DNA of 64,000 nt, from assembly GCA_964594065.1 (NCBI GenBank), contig CAZQKX010000001.1, forward strand, positions 95,245 to 159,244, written 5' to 3'. Shown piece by piece: positions 33,559-42,563 of the stretch. The translations under genes were made by a program, and so were the position numbers. Numbering within the stretch: the stretch's first letter is position 1; every line of letters starts with the position of its first letter. The stretch is from 4572-13 sp964594065. Its GTDB lineage: Bacteria > Planctomycetota > Phycisphaerae > Sedimentisphaerales > Anaerohalosphaeraceae. A model generated the notes under the pieces. That model searched no databases and was not told the DNA's origin. It worked only from the letters and a program-made list of their open reading frames with translations.

Positions 33559-36052
33559 AGACACACAGACAACTCAAAGCCGGTTTGATTTAGTTATCGA
33601 GTGGCTGCTTGGGGGCCTGCTTCTTTTTATGCCGCTTGCGTTTGGAGCCAGAGATGCCTGGGCCGAAGAAATTGTTATTGGATTATCCGGCTGTATTTTC
33701 ATTTGCTTTTTGCTGAAGCTTGTTATCGATCGAAATCAAAAACCCGTCTGGAGTTGGGCTTATATTCCCATAGGTCTGTTCCTGTTGATCATCTTGTTCC
33801 AGTTGATTCCTTTTTCAGTTGATTTGATAGGCATCGTATCGCCCAATACTGTATCTTTGCGAACTGAACTGTTAAGCGGTCTGCAGGGATTTGATGAACT
33901 GCTTAACACGATGTCTATTACCTTTTACAAAAACGGTACAAAACATGACTTGAGGCTTGTATTGTCAGTTGTCGCGGTATTTGTTGTGGTCCTGAATGTA
34001 TTTCGCCGTCCGGGTCAGATAAAACGTCTTTTAATGATTATTGCACTGGTAGGAGGTGTTGTGACTCTGATCGCTCTTGCGCAGGATCTCTTTGGCAATG
34101 GCTTAAGATACTGGTTTGTGCCGCATCCTTATGAGGGCTACTCCAAGACTCTTTCCGGCCCCTTTGTAAACCGTAATCATTTTAGCCAATTCATGAATTT
34201 ATCTGTTGGTGCCGCGATTGCCCGGCTTTTTGTGTTACTCCATGAGAATTTTTCCGGAAAACAATTAACACCGGGGAAGATACTGGATTATCTCAGCTCG
34301 CCTTCGGCGAAGATCTTTTGGCTTCTGATTGCCATTATAAGCCTCGGTGCCGCAACCGTTTTCATATCGTTGTCGCGAGGCGGTATGATCAGTATGCTTA
34401 TTGCTGTGGTATTTACGGCCATATTATTATGTTTTCGGCAGTCTCTGCAGGGGCGCGTCTGGATTATGGCGGTTATGGCTATTGTCGCATTTACCTGTAT
34501 TTTGTTTGTAGGGTTCGATGCTGTTTATGATCGTCTTGCCACGCTTCATGATTTAAATGAATACGGCAGCCGATGGCAAATCCTTAAGGATCTTTCTGTT
34601 GCCTTTGGACAATTTCCTCTTTTGGGTACAGGTCTGGGCACACATTCAATTGTTTACCCAATGTACCAGAACATCAACACGACGTTGCTGTTTACACATG
34701 CCGAGAATGAATATGCCCAGGCAATAGAAGAGACGGGTTTTTTTGGATTGACAGTCCTGATAATTTATGCAATATGTATCGGGTCAGCTTATGCTAAAGG
34801 TCTTCGCACCGCAAAGTCCCCCATCGCATTGGCCGTTTATGGGTTGGGATTTGGTTTGCTGGCAATACTTGTCCAAAGTTTTTCTGATTACGGTCAGCAT
34901 GTACCTGCCAATGCATTTTTGTCTGCCATCCTCTGTGCTTTGCTGCTTGTGATCGCGGCCAAAAATCTCTCGACAACAAAACTGACTGCATCTCTCCCCA
35001 AAACCAGAGTTTTTCGCATTTTCGCATTGTTGTGCGTGTGCGGGATATTGCTGTGGGCTTTTTGGGGCGCCGATAATGCGCGGAGGGCGGAGAGTCACTG
35101 GAAACGAGCTCTTGATATAGAAAAAGGTCTTGCGGCTAAAGACTGGCAGGGGACTGAAAGTGAATATGCAGATTTAATTTCATATGCCCGGGCCGCGGTG
35201 GATTATGAACCGGAGAATGTGAGATATCAATATGGGCTTAATCTTTACCGCTGGTATTCCATTACCAAAACAGGACAATTTGACTTTGCGGATGCCGCGG
35301 CTTTGCATAAATCAAAGCCCTTGATGACTGATATTGTAAATGGGCTAAAGGAGGCAATTGCAACTTGCCCGACTTTTGGACCAAGCTACAGCTTAGCAGG
35401 GCAGATTGAGAAGTTTATTTTCTTTGATGCTGCCGGAGCGGAAAAAATAAGAAAAGGTTATCTTCTTTCACCCTGTGATCCCATGGCTTGTTTTGTCGCA
35501 GGGCGGCTGGATATTTTAGAGGGAAAACCGGAAGACAGTCTCGTGAAATTTGAAAAGGCGGTGCAAATTGACGGGGGGTTGTTTGAAGAGATTGTCACAA
35601 TCTATGTCAATCATCTCAGCCGCCCTCAATTGGCGATATCCGCTGCCGGCGATAATATTGGTCGATTGAAACATGTGTCCCGTGTTCTCAAAGATATGAA
35701 TTATAACGACCTTGCCCGGCAGAGCCTTGAAAAAGCAAGGTCGCTGTTAGAAATAAAATGTACCCAGCCGGACGCGTCTGCCGGGAACTTTGCAGCCCTT
35801 GCAGATATCTATCGAAGCCAACTGGCCAGTGAAAAGGCTATCGTGTGTTATCGGCGGGCGCTGGAGTTGGACTACGGACAGGTGTACTGGCGATATGCAA
35901 TGGCAGAACTACTGGCTGAAACCGGCAGCATACAGGAGGCATTGGAAGAGGCGCGTATATGCCTACGAATCAGGCCTCAGTATAAAGCGGCCGAGAAACT
36001 TGTTGCTGAACTCTCGGTCAATCCGGCAGGTTTTGACGAAAAAACAGATTAG
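33527..36052 (+). CDS. O-antigen ligase/polymerase-family membrane protein with TPR domain
   Basis: This 841-aa protein has about ten to twelve membrane segments in residues 25-510, including the Wzy_C-type region SRGGMISMLIAVVFTAIL (about 283-300) and a large periplasmic loop with HAENEYAQAIEETGFFGL. A C-terminal TPR-rich part follows (about 545-835; ALADIYRSQLASEKAIVCYRRALELD). The family includes WaaL ligases and Wzy polymerases, and the TPR fusion is common in exopolysaccharide loci. It overlaps the phosphatase gene by 32 bases. A second polymerase-like gene lies at 51726, so this one may do ligation or attachment instead. Confidence 0.88.
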   Translation: MVMEENKNLSKDTQTTQSRFDLVIEWLLGGLLLFMPLAFGARDAWAEEIVIGLSGCIFICFLLKLVIDRNQKPVWSWAYIPIGLFLLIILFQLIPFSVDLIGIVSPNTVSLRTELLSGLQGFDELLNTMSITFYKNGTKHDLRLVLSVVAVFVVVLNVFRRPGQIKRLLMIIALVGGVVTLIALAQDLFGNGLRYWFVPHPYEGYSKTLSGPFVNRNHFSQFMNLSVGAAIARLFVLLHENFSGKQLTPGKILDYLSSPSAKIFWLLIAIISLGAATVFISLSRGGMISMLIAVVFTAILLCFRQSLQGRVWIMAVMAIVAFTCILFVGFDAVYDRLATLHDLNEYGSRWQILKDLSVAFGQFPLLGTGLGTHSIVYPMYQNINTTLLFTHAENEYAQAIEETGFFGLTVLIIYAICIGSAYAKGLRTAKSPIALAVYGLGFGLLAILVQSFSDYGQHVPANAFLSAILCALLLVIAAKNLSTTKLTASLPKTRVFRIFALLCVCGILLWAFWGADNARRAESHWKRALDIEKGLAAKDWQGTESEYADLISYARAAVDYEPENVRYQYGLNLYRWYSITKTGQFDFADAAALHKSKPLMTDIVNGLKEAIATCPTFGPSYSLAGQIEKFIFFDAAGAEKIRKGYLLSPCDPMACFVAGRLDILEGKPEDSLVKFEKAVQIDGGLFEEIVTIYVNHLSRPQLAISAAGDNIGRLKHVSRVLKDMNYNDLARQSLEKARSLLEIKCTQPDASAGNFAALADIYRSQLASEKAIVCYRRALELDYGQVYWRYAMAELLAETGSIQEALEEARICLRIRPQYKAAEKLVAELSVNPAGFDEKTD

Positions 36053-36150
36053 CAGATACCCGATGTGATTCGAAGTATTAGGCGGTAAAGTAGGCCCCGA
36101 AAAGAACACCGACGGGGACGGAGTTTGCGCCGTTTTTGAATGATTAACAG

Positions 36151-37671
36151 ATGAAAACTTTTTTCTTTACATATTTAGGTTCCTGTGTTTTGGCTCTTGT
36201 GATCACTCCGATTGTCATCACCGTTTCTCATTCCCTGAGAATATATGACGGCACGGCTTCAAGAAAAGTGCATACCGGCCAAATACCACGGCTCGGCGGA
36301 GTTGCAATTTTTCTGTCATCGACACTACTGGTTATGACCGCTCTGTTTTTGGATAATGCGATCGGAGAGAAATTTCGAGAAATACAAACACAGGTTATTG
36401 CTTTGCTGTGTGCGGCGGGATTTATCTTCCTTGTTGGAATGATTGATGACATTCGCGGTGTAAGGGTGCGGTATAAATTACTGGCGCAGATAGTCGCCGC
36501 GAGTGCAGTCTGTCTGGCCGGCATACGGATTGAGTCATTAAACTTTGCGAATCTATTCGTGATACAATTCGGGATATTTTCTTTTCCGTTAACGATTTTA
36601 TGGATCATAGGCATTACAAATGCTGTCAATTTAATTGATGGTCTCGATGGTCTTGCCGCCGGGATCAGTGCAATTACATGCACGGTGATTGCTGTTTTTT
36701 CATTGATATCCGGCCACCACATACTTGCGGTGATCATGCTTGCTTTAATGGGGAGCCTGTCAGGTTTTTTGTTCTTCAATTTCAATCCGGCCAAGGTCTT
36801 TATGGGTGACTGCGGAAGTCTTTTTCTTGGTTTTGTACTTGGCTCAGCCAGCGTGATGTGCGCGGTGAAGTCCGGAACAATGGTTGCGATAGCACTTCCG
36901 GCCTTGGTGTTGGGGTTGCCATTGTTTGATACCGCTTTTAGTATTCTTCGTCGGTATCTGGGACGGTGGTCAATTACCTCGGCTGACCGTGGCCATTTAC
37001 ATCACAGGCTGCTTGATATAGGCCTTCGCCACCACCATGTTGTTATTGTTATGTATTCGATTACGGCGATTGCAGCCGGACTTGGAATGTTTATGGTGGT
37101 TACTCAGGGGTATGGCACTCTGATCATTCTTTTTTGCGTGATGTTGTTATTTTTGTTGGTTTTTCGAGCAGTGGGTGCTGTGCGGCTGAGAGAAACAATT
37201 GCCATGCTGAAATATAATCAGGCGATATCAAAGGAAGCCAATGAAGACGCCAGCAGATTTCAGAACATTAACTCCGCATTTTATGAAAACGTTTCATTCA
37301 GACAATGGTGGCGGATGGTATCTGATGAAGCTGACAAAGAAGACTTTTCTGAGCTTTGTCTGACGGTTACCGGCAAGAACGGCCGGCGCCATAAATTCGT
37401 CTGGGAATCAAATAAAGATGGAAAAGAACAATCCGATGTGGTAACTGTAAAAATACCATTGAGCAAACACAGGTTTGGCCGGGAGATGGAAATTGAAGCT
37501 AAAATTTCAGCGAACGGTTTAATGGAATCAACAGGTCGGCGTCTGATGCTTTTCGGCCGTTTGATCGATGAATACAGTCAGACGACGCAAAATCGCCCAA
37601 TCGTGGAACTGGAAAATGCCGATCAAGCGGGCAAGGCTCAAAACCAAATGTCGATTACTGAGGTTCATTAA
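36151..37671 (+). CDS. wecA: WecA/TagO-like polyprenyl-phosphate sugar-1-phosphate transferase with C-terminal extension
   Basis: This 506-aa multi-pass membrane enzyme of the MraY/WecA family starts glycan assembly by moving a sugar phosphate from a UDP-sugar to undecaprenyl phosphate. Visible motifs are MIDDIRGVRVRYK (about 97), NLIDGLDGLAAG (about 159), FNFNPAKVFMGDCGSLFLG and the late histidine motif HLHHRLLDIGLRHHH (about 281). The membrane core ends near 345. A soluble extension of about 150 residues follows, which WecA of E. coli does not have. It is preceded by 98 non-coding bases. GlcNAc-1-P is the usual donor, but this cannot be proven here. Confidence 0.92.
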   Translation: MKTFFFTYLGSCVLALVITPIVITVSHSLRIYDGTASRKVHTGQIPRLGGVAIFLSSTLLVMTALFLDNAIGEKFREIQTQVIALLCAAGFIFLVGMIDDIRGVRVRYKLLAQIVAASAVCLAGIRIESLNFANLFVIQFGIFSFPLTILWIIGITNAVNLIDGLDGLAAGISAITCTVIAVFSLISGHHILAVIMLALMGSLSGFLFFNFNPAKVFMGDCGSLFLGFVLGSASVMCAVKSGTMVAIALPALVLGLPLFDTAFSILRRYLGRWSITSADRGHLHHRLLDIGLRHHHVVIVMYSITAIAAGLGMFMVVTQGYGTLIILFCVMLLFLLVFRAVGAVRLRETIAMLKYNQAISKEANEDASRFQNINSAFYENVSFRQWWRMVSDEADKEDFSELCLTVTGKNGRRHKFVWESNKDGKEQSDVVTVKIPLSKHRFGREMEIEAKISANGLMESTGRRLMLFGRLIDEYSQTTQNRPIVELENADQAGKAQNQMSITEVH

Positions 37672-37676
37672 AAGCT

Positions 37677-38912
37677 GTGAATGATGCGGCCAAGAAAAAG
37701 CCAAGGCTTCTTATTTTCTATCATTACTTCTATCCGGACAACGTGGTAAGTTCATGCCATCTTAGCCAACTTGGTGAAGAATTGAAAAAACGCGGATGGG
37801 ACGTTACAGCAATGCCCTGCAATAGAGGATGTCGTGACGAAACCGCTCAATACAAAGCAGTCGAAAATTGGAACGGAATAGAAATCTTGCGAGTTTGGCG
37901 ACCCGGGTTTCGTCAGTCTTCGTCTCATGGAAGGGTCTTGAATGCCGTCTGGATGATCTTAGCTTGGTGCCTTACATCTCTTAGGAAAAAAAAGGTGCCG
38001 GATGTCGATGTTTTGGTGGTCGGCACAGATCCGATTTTCAGCGTATTCGTTGCAACTATCTGGAAGTGGTTTCGCCCAAATACAAAAGTTACCCATTGGT
38101 GCTTCGATTTATATCCAGAAGCTGCCGTAGCCGAGAGGATATTAAAACCGGAAAGTGTATTTGTTCGGGTATTTAAGCGATTATTAAAATCAGCTTATCG
38201 AGCCTGTGATCTTATCGTTGATATCGGAATATGTATGCGAAAAAGGTTGCAGGCTTACAACGTATCGGCACGTATGGTTACTTTGGTTCCATGGGCTCTG
38301 GTTGAGCCGGGGTGTCGATTGGAGACCGATCTTTCGGAGCGAGAAAAAATTTTTGGCAGCACGAAGCTTGCGATAACATATTCGGGGAATTTCGGTCGGG
38401 CACACAGCTATGAACTGTTTCTGGACCTGGCCCGCTACCTCCGTGACGAAGATGTGAAGTTTTCTTTCAGCATACGCGGTAACAGGGCTGATGAGCTTAA
38501 AAACGCTGTCATGGGTGAAGGTGACAATACCAACCTTGTGCCGTTTGCTCCGATGGATAAATTGCAGGCAAGGCTCAGCGCTTCGGATATTCATTTGGTG
38601 AGTCTGCAGCCGGAATGGACGGGAACGGTTGTACCGTCAAAGTTTTTTGGCTCTCTTGCCGTAGGCCGGCCGGTGATATTTGTTGGCAGCCAGGAATCGG
38701 CATTGGCAGAATGGGTCCGGGTTTATAAAGTCGGATGGGTTTTGAATAAAGAGAACTTGATTTTGGTTGGCAATGAGTTAGCGGCATTGTCAAAGAAATT
38801 CGAACAACTCCGTCAATTGCAGGAGCATTGTTACCGGGTCTATCAGGAACATTTTTCCAAAGAGCAAATCGCAAACAAATGGAACCGGGAGCTTAGAGCG
38901 ATACTTTCATAA
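37677..38912 (+). CDS. Glycosyltransferase family 4 (WbuB-like)
   Basis: This 411-aa GT-B glycosyltransferase has an N-terminal acceptor domain (LLIFYHYFYPDNVVSSCHLSQ) and a C-terminal donor domain with ITYSGNFGRAHSYELF and the VPSKFFGSLAVGRPVIFVG segment typical of WbuB-like enzymes. The start is GTG at 37677, five bases after the wecA stop; the nearby ATG is out of frame. It probably adds the second sugar to the lipid-linked intermediate. Donor and acceptor sugars are unknown. Confidence 0.88.
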   Translation: MNDAAKKKPRLLIFYHYFYPDNVVSSCHLSQLGEELKKRGWDVTAMPCNRGCRDETAQYKAVENWNGIEILRVWRPGFRQSSSHGRVLNAVWMILAWCLTSLRKKKVPDVDVLVVGTDPIFSVFVATIWKWFRPNTKVTHWCFDLYPEAAVAERILKPESVFVRVFKRLLKSAYRACDLIVDIGICMRKRLQAYNVSARMVTLVPWALVEPGCRLETDLSEREKIFGSTKLAITYSGNFGRAHSYELFLDLARYLRDEDVKFSFSIRGNRADELKNAVMGEGDNTNLVPFAPMDKLQARLSASDIHLVSLQPEWTGTVVPSKFFGSLAVGRPVIFVGSQESALAEWVRVYKVGWVLNKENLILVGNELAALSKKFEQLRQLQEHCYRVYQEHFSKEQIANKWNRELRAILS

Positions 38913-39016
38913 CAGTCTGCAGCGGTCAATAAAGGGTTCATCGTATTCAAATAATAAAACATTACTCCAATCTCCTAAGGCAGCACGTTTTTCATCCGGA
39001 GTCTATACGCGGGCGG

Positions 39017-40300
39017 TTGGCGCGGGGTGTTTTCTGGCTGACCATTGCCAGTGTCGTCACCATGATAGCGGGTTTTGCGGCATCCATTACAATATCTCAC
39101 ATCTTAGGGCAAAGCAGCTTCGGAGAGTTGGCTTTTATCCGTACTACCTTTTTAATGCTGAGCGTGCTGGCAGGGTCCGGGTTTGGTATCATCGCGACCA
39201 AATATGTTGCAGAGTTTCGACATAGCGATTCGGAACGAACGGGTCAGTTGATTGGCTTTCTGGTCAGCACCTCTGTGATCATTGGCGGCGGAGTTTTGTT
39301 ACTATGTTTGATTTTTGCCAATTCACTGGCAAAATATGTGAAGGCCGAACACCTTGCGGTAGCGTTACAGATTGGCTGTCTGCTGCCGATACTTCGGGCT
39401 CTCGGCACCCTTTACCAATGTGTGCTTGCGGGGCTTGAGTCGTTTCGACTTGGCGCCTATTTATTAATACTTGAAGCAGTATTAACACTGTTACTCAGCG
39501 TGCTGGGGGCGTGGTTATATGGTGTGCGGGGGGCGGTTGCCGGACTTGTTCTTGCACTGGGGCTGACGTTGCTTGCCAGGCATATTGTGGTGCTGCGTCA
39601 ATGTCGTCAAGAAGGGATCGTAATAAGCTATCGAAATAAAGGCCGGCATTTTTCGATACTCTGGAAAAGCGTATTGCCGGCAGTGTTGCTTGGCGTGGTT
39701 TTACATCCATTCGATTGGCTGGCTAAGCTGATTCTGTTGCGGCAAGTAAACGGTTCTTTGGAAAGCGGTGCTTTAGCCGCGGCATTTATTTTAGGGCAAT
39801 TGGTGCTTTTTCTGCCAAGACAACTGCTATCTTCGTCACTGCCTGTGTTCAGGAGTCTGCTGAACACTGACAATGTTGCATCTTTGCGTAGACTGCTGGT
39901 GGTATTTGTATTGATAACCAGCGGTGCGGCGATATTTGTCTCACTGCCCCTTATTCTTTTTTCAAATAAGATATTGACTATTTTTGGAGACTCTTATGCT
40001 TCCGCAGGCAATGTGCTTATTATTGTGTGCCTTGCCAGTATTGTCAATTCGGGATCATTAGCGTTTATAAACACTTTATTTGCTTTTGGAAAGGTCTGGT
40101 TTTTGGCGATCTTACATGCAGTATTAGGGATTTCGATTGTTTCCGTAACCATGTTGCTTATTCGTTATGGCGCCTATAGTGTTGCGACAGGTCATTTGAC
40201 AGGCTGGATCCTGATGTTTGTTGTGCAGTTGTTCATTGTCCGGCGGCTTCTGAAATCCGTAGCCAATGGTCAAACCGCAGCCGAGGCAACTGTTGGTTAA
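39017..40300 (+). CDS. wzx: Wzx-type polysaccharide flippase
   Basis: This 427-aa protein has about twelve to fourteen hydrophobic segments and the N-terminal Wzx pattern RGVFWLTIASVVTMIAGFAAS followed by ISHILGQSSFGELAFIRTTF, placing it in the MOP/oligosaccharide flippase family that moves lipid-linked repeat units to the periplasm. The first normal start codon is TTG at 39017 with no convincing ribosome-binding site. The frame is open back to 38933 and encodes plausible protein there (HYSNLLRQHVFHPESIRGRL), so the true start may be upstream at a non-standard codon. Confidence 0.88.
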   Translation: MARGVFWLTIASVVTMIAGFAASITISHILGQSSFGELAFIRTTFLMLSVLAGSGFGIIATKYVAEFRHSDSERTGQLIGFLVSTSVIIGGGVLLLCLIFANSLAKYVKAEHLAVALQIGCLLPILRALGTLYQCVLAGLESFRLGAYLLILEAVLTLLLSVLGAWLYGVRGAVAGLVLALGLTLLARHIVVLRQCRQEGIVISYRNKGRHFSILWKSVLPAVLLGVVLHPFDWLAKLILLRQVNGSLESGALAAAFILGQLVLFLPRQLLSSSLPVFRSLLNTDNVASLRRLLVVFVLITSGAAIFVSLPLILFSNKILTIFGDSYASAGNVLIIVCLASIVNSGSLAFINTLFAFGKVWFLAILHAVLGISIVSVTMLLIRYGAYSVATGHLTGWILMFVVQLFIVRRLLKSVANGQTAAEATVG

Positions 40301-40320
40301 TCATTATCGGAGTTGAAAAC

Positions 40321-41361
40321 ATGAGTGTTAAAAAAAATCAGTTGTCAAAAAAAATTAAAATCGGCATCTTGGGTGCCGGCGGTATCGTACAAATGGTGCA
40401 TCTTCCTGTCCTTTGCAGTATGCCGGATATTCAAATATCATGGATCTGTGATGTCGTGCGTGAAGCTGCCAAAAGTGCGGTTAGCAGTTATGTCCCTTCG
40501 GCGAAAGCCTTCACGAATATTGAGGATTGTCCGGATGTTGATATCGTTTTAGTCGCCATCCCCGTCGGCTACCGTAATGATCCATTACACCATATACTAA
40601 GCCGGGGTTGGAATGTCTTTTGTGAAAAGCCGTTCGCTGTTTCATTGGCGGATCACGATCGACTCATAGAGCAGGCTTCGGCAAACGATGTCCAGATCGG
40701 CGTGGGATTAATGCGGCGATACTATCGAGGTAATATCATCGCAAAAAAGCTGATTGCCTCGGGCATCCTTGGAGACATACAACAAGTTCATGCCAGCCAG
40801 GGAATGCGGGTTCGAGGAACCGGCAGAGACAACTGGTACCAAGCTGACAAAAGCGCTTCAGGAGGAGGTGTGTTAATCGAAACAGGCTCACATTTGATCG
40901 ATCAATTATTTACGATTTTGGATGTGACCGGTTTTCAGGTTACAAGTTGCCGGCAGCAATTCTTTGACAATCTGGATTTTGAAACAAATGCCACGGCCGT
41001 TCTTTCTACTTCCGGACAGGAGGAGATCAAATTCACACTCGGACTGAGTAATCTCAGGGACTTGTATTCGGGTATTGTCATTCAGTTTTCAACATGCGTT
41101 TTAAAACTCGGCTTGTTCCCCAGAAATCGCCCGGCGCTGTGTGACCTTGAAGGGCGGCCCCAATCTTATCTGGAGGGAGATACAGGGGCCAATGATGCGA
41201 TCAGTGAGGCCTTCTATTTGGAGTGGCGTGATTTCATTACACAGTGTAGCTCCTCAGATGGCTATAAATCAGCGGTGGATGCAGTGACGGCCAGGCAAAG
41301 CACTGCTTTTTTAGAAACCTGTTATCAAATATCCCAATCAACAACAATGGAGATCAGTTAG
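40321..41361 (+). CDS. Gfo/Idh/MocA-family oxidoreductase
   Basis: This 346-aa NAD(P)-dependent sugar dehydrogenase-like enzyme has a Rossmann motif GILGAGGI (15-22) and the family EKP motif in FCEKPFAVSLADHD (about 101-114), with a mixed C-terminal domain. Enzymes of this family in polysaccharide loci oxidise or reduce nucleotide sugars, for example UDP-GlcNAcA at C3 on the way to diamino sugars. It is directly coupled to the next SDR gene (1-base gap), suggesting they act in sequence. The specific sugar is unknown. Confidence 0.9.
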   Translation: MSVKKNQLSKKIKIGILGAGGIVQMVHLPVLCSMPDIQISWICDVVREAAKSAVSSYVPSAKAFTNIEDCPDVDIVLVAIPVGYRNDPLHHILSRGWNVFCEKPFAVSLADHDRLIEQASANDVQIGVGLMRRYYRGNIIAKKLIASGILGDIQQVHASQGMRVRGTGRDNWYQADKSASGGGVLIETGSHLIDQLFTILDVTGFQVTSCRQQFFDNLDFETNATAVLSTSGQEEIKFTLGLSNLRDLYSGIVIQFSTCVLKLGLFPRNRPALCDLEGRPQSYLEGDTGANDAISEAFYLEWRDFITQCSSSDGYKSAVDAVTARQSTAFLETCYQISQSTTMEIS

Positions 41362-41362
41362 G

Positions 41363-42538
41363 ATGATGGACAAAAATAAAGTCGCGGTTATTGGGGCAAA
41401 TGGTCAAATCGGTTCTGTTGCGGTTCGGCATCTGGTTGGTGCAGGTTATCATGTTGTCGCCGTTTGCCGCAATGAAGTTGGGGCAGGTCTTGTGAAAGGC
41501 ATTGGTTGTGAAATCAGGATCGGATCAGTTACTGATGATCAAGCCGCAAAGACATTGCTGGGAGATTGTACAGTGGTTATTAACTGTGTTTGGCCTCCCG
41601 GCCTTCCGCAAGCAGTCAAATCGCAGAATTTCTCTATTGTTCGAAACATTGCTCGTCTTAAAAATCTTACAAAGTATATTCACTTAAGCAGTGTTGCTGT
41701 CTATGGTTCCTGCGCGGATAACTCACGAAGCAGCTTTGAAAAACCCCGCCCTGATTTGGATTATGGAAAATCGAAATTGCAATTAGAAAAATATATCGCC
41801 AATATTTTTTCCAAAACTTCTACGGACTATTATCTGCTTCGATTAGGGCATGTGTATGGTCCAAACCAATGGTTGTCCAGAATGATCCTGGATGCAGCAC
41901 AAAAACCCGAGACGAGGCTTGCTTTTGATGGAGAGCGAAAATCGAATGCGATCCATGTGGACCAGGTAGTTTCGGCGTTCATGCGGATTATGTCTCAATC
42001 TCTTGAGAAAGGAGTTTACAACTTAGCGGGAAGTCCTCACCAGAGTTGGCGTCGGATATTTGATTGGCATTGTGATACATGCGGCCTTGCTCATGTTAAG
42101 GGATTGCCTTTTGAAGCATCGCAGGCATTGCGTAACAAAGCTATTCAGGAGCAGCGTAAGTGTATTTTTGTCAAATCTATGGCAAGAACTTTTCGCTGGT
42201 TTCGATTGTTGTCTTTTGGGCAATTATTATTTTCGGATGAAATTCGTGACTTGATCATGCCTTTATTTGGTGTGTTACCAAAGAAAATGCAGGGCCGACT
42301 AAAAGCGGTCAAAGCAATTCGAATGACACGAAAAGAAATTGAAAAACTTACGTGTCCCGCAAAGAGTTCTAATGCGTTACTGTGTTCCGATCCAATGCCG
42401 GGACGATATTTAGAAGTGCCTCCTTCGTTTAGCGTTCAAACTGATCCGCAAGCCCAACTGAAACAGTGGTTCATGGCGGCTTACGGTATTGATTTGTTTT
42501 CGTCGAATCTCGTGCAGCCGGAACGAAGTCTTTCTTAA
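41363..42538 (+). CDS. NAD-dependent epimerase/dehydratase (extended SDR)
   Basis: This 391-aa extended SDR has a glycine-rich GANGQIG (11-17), the active-site Y-x-x-x-K in DYGKSKLQLEKY (about 133-144) and an upstream serine in HLSSVAVYGS. The C-terminal part (about 225-391) is longer than usual, with RTFRWFRLLSFGQLLFSDE, and may bind a partner or the membrane. A GGATGATG overlap region serves two adjacent ATGs. It probably modifies a nucleotide sugar or a lipid-linked sugar for this locus, paired with the preceding oxidoreductase. Confidence 0.87.
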   Translation: MMDKNKVAVIGANGQIGSVAVRHLVGAGYHVVAVCRNEVGAGLVKGIGCEIRIGSVTDDQAAKTLLGDCTVVINCVWPPGLPQAVKSQNFSIVRNIARLKNLTKYIHLSSVAVYGSCADNSRSSFEKPRPDLDYGKSKLQLEKYIANIFSKTSTDYYLLRLGHVYGPNQWLSRMILDAAQKPETRLAFDGERKSNAIHVDQVVSAFMRIMSQSLEKGVYNLAGSPHQSWRRIFDWHCDTCGLAHVKGLPFEASQALRNKAIQEQRKCIFVKSMARTFRWFRLLSFGQLLFSDEIRDLIMPLFGVLPKKMQGRLKAVKAIRMTRKEIEKLTCPAKSSNALLCSDPMPGRYLEVPPSFSVQTDPQAQLKQWFMAAYGIDLFSSNLVQPERSLS

Positions 42539-42563
42539 AAATACTGGATGATCAGCCCTATTC

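Noticed and set aside
36100..36125. CCCCG/CGGGG stem in the gap before wecA
   Set aside because: A 5-bp stem without a T-run, inside a closely spaced operon, is not convincing as a terminator.
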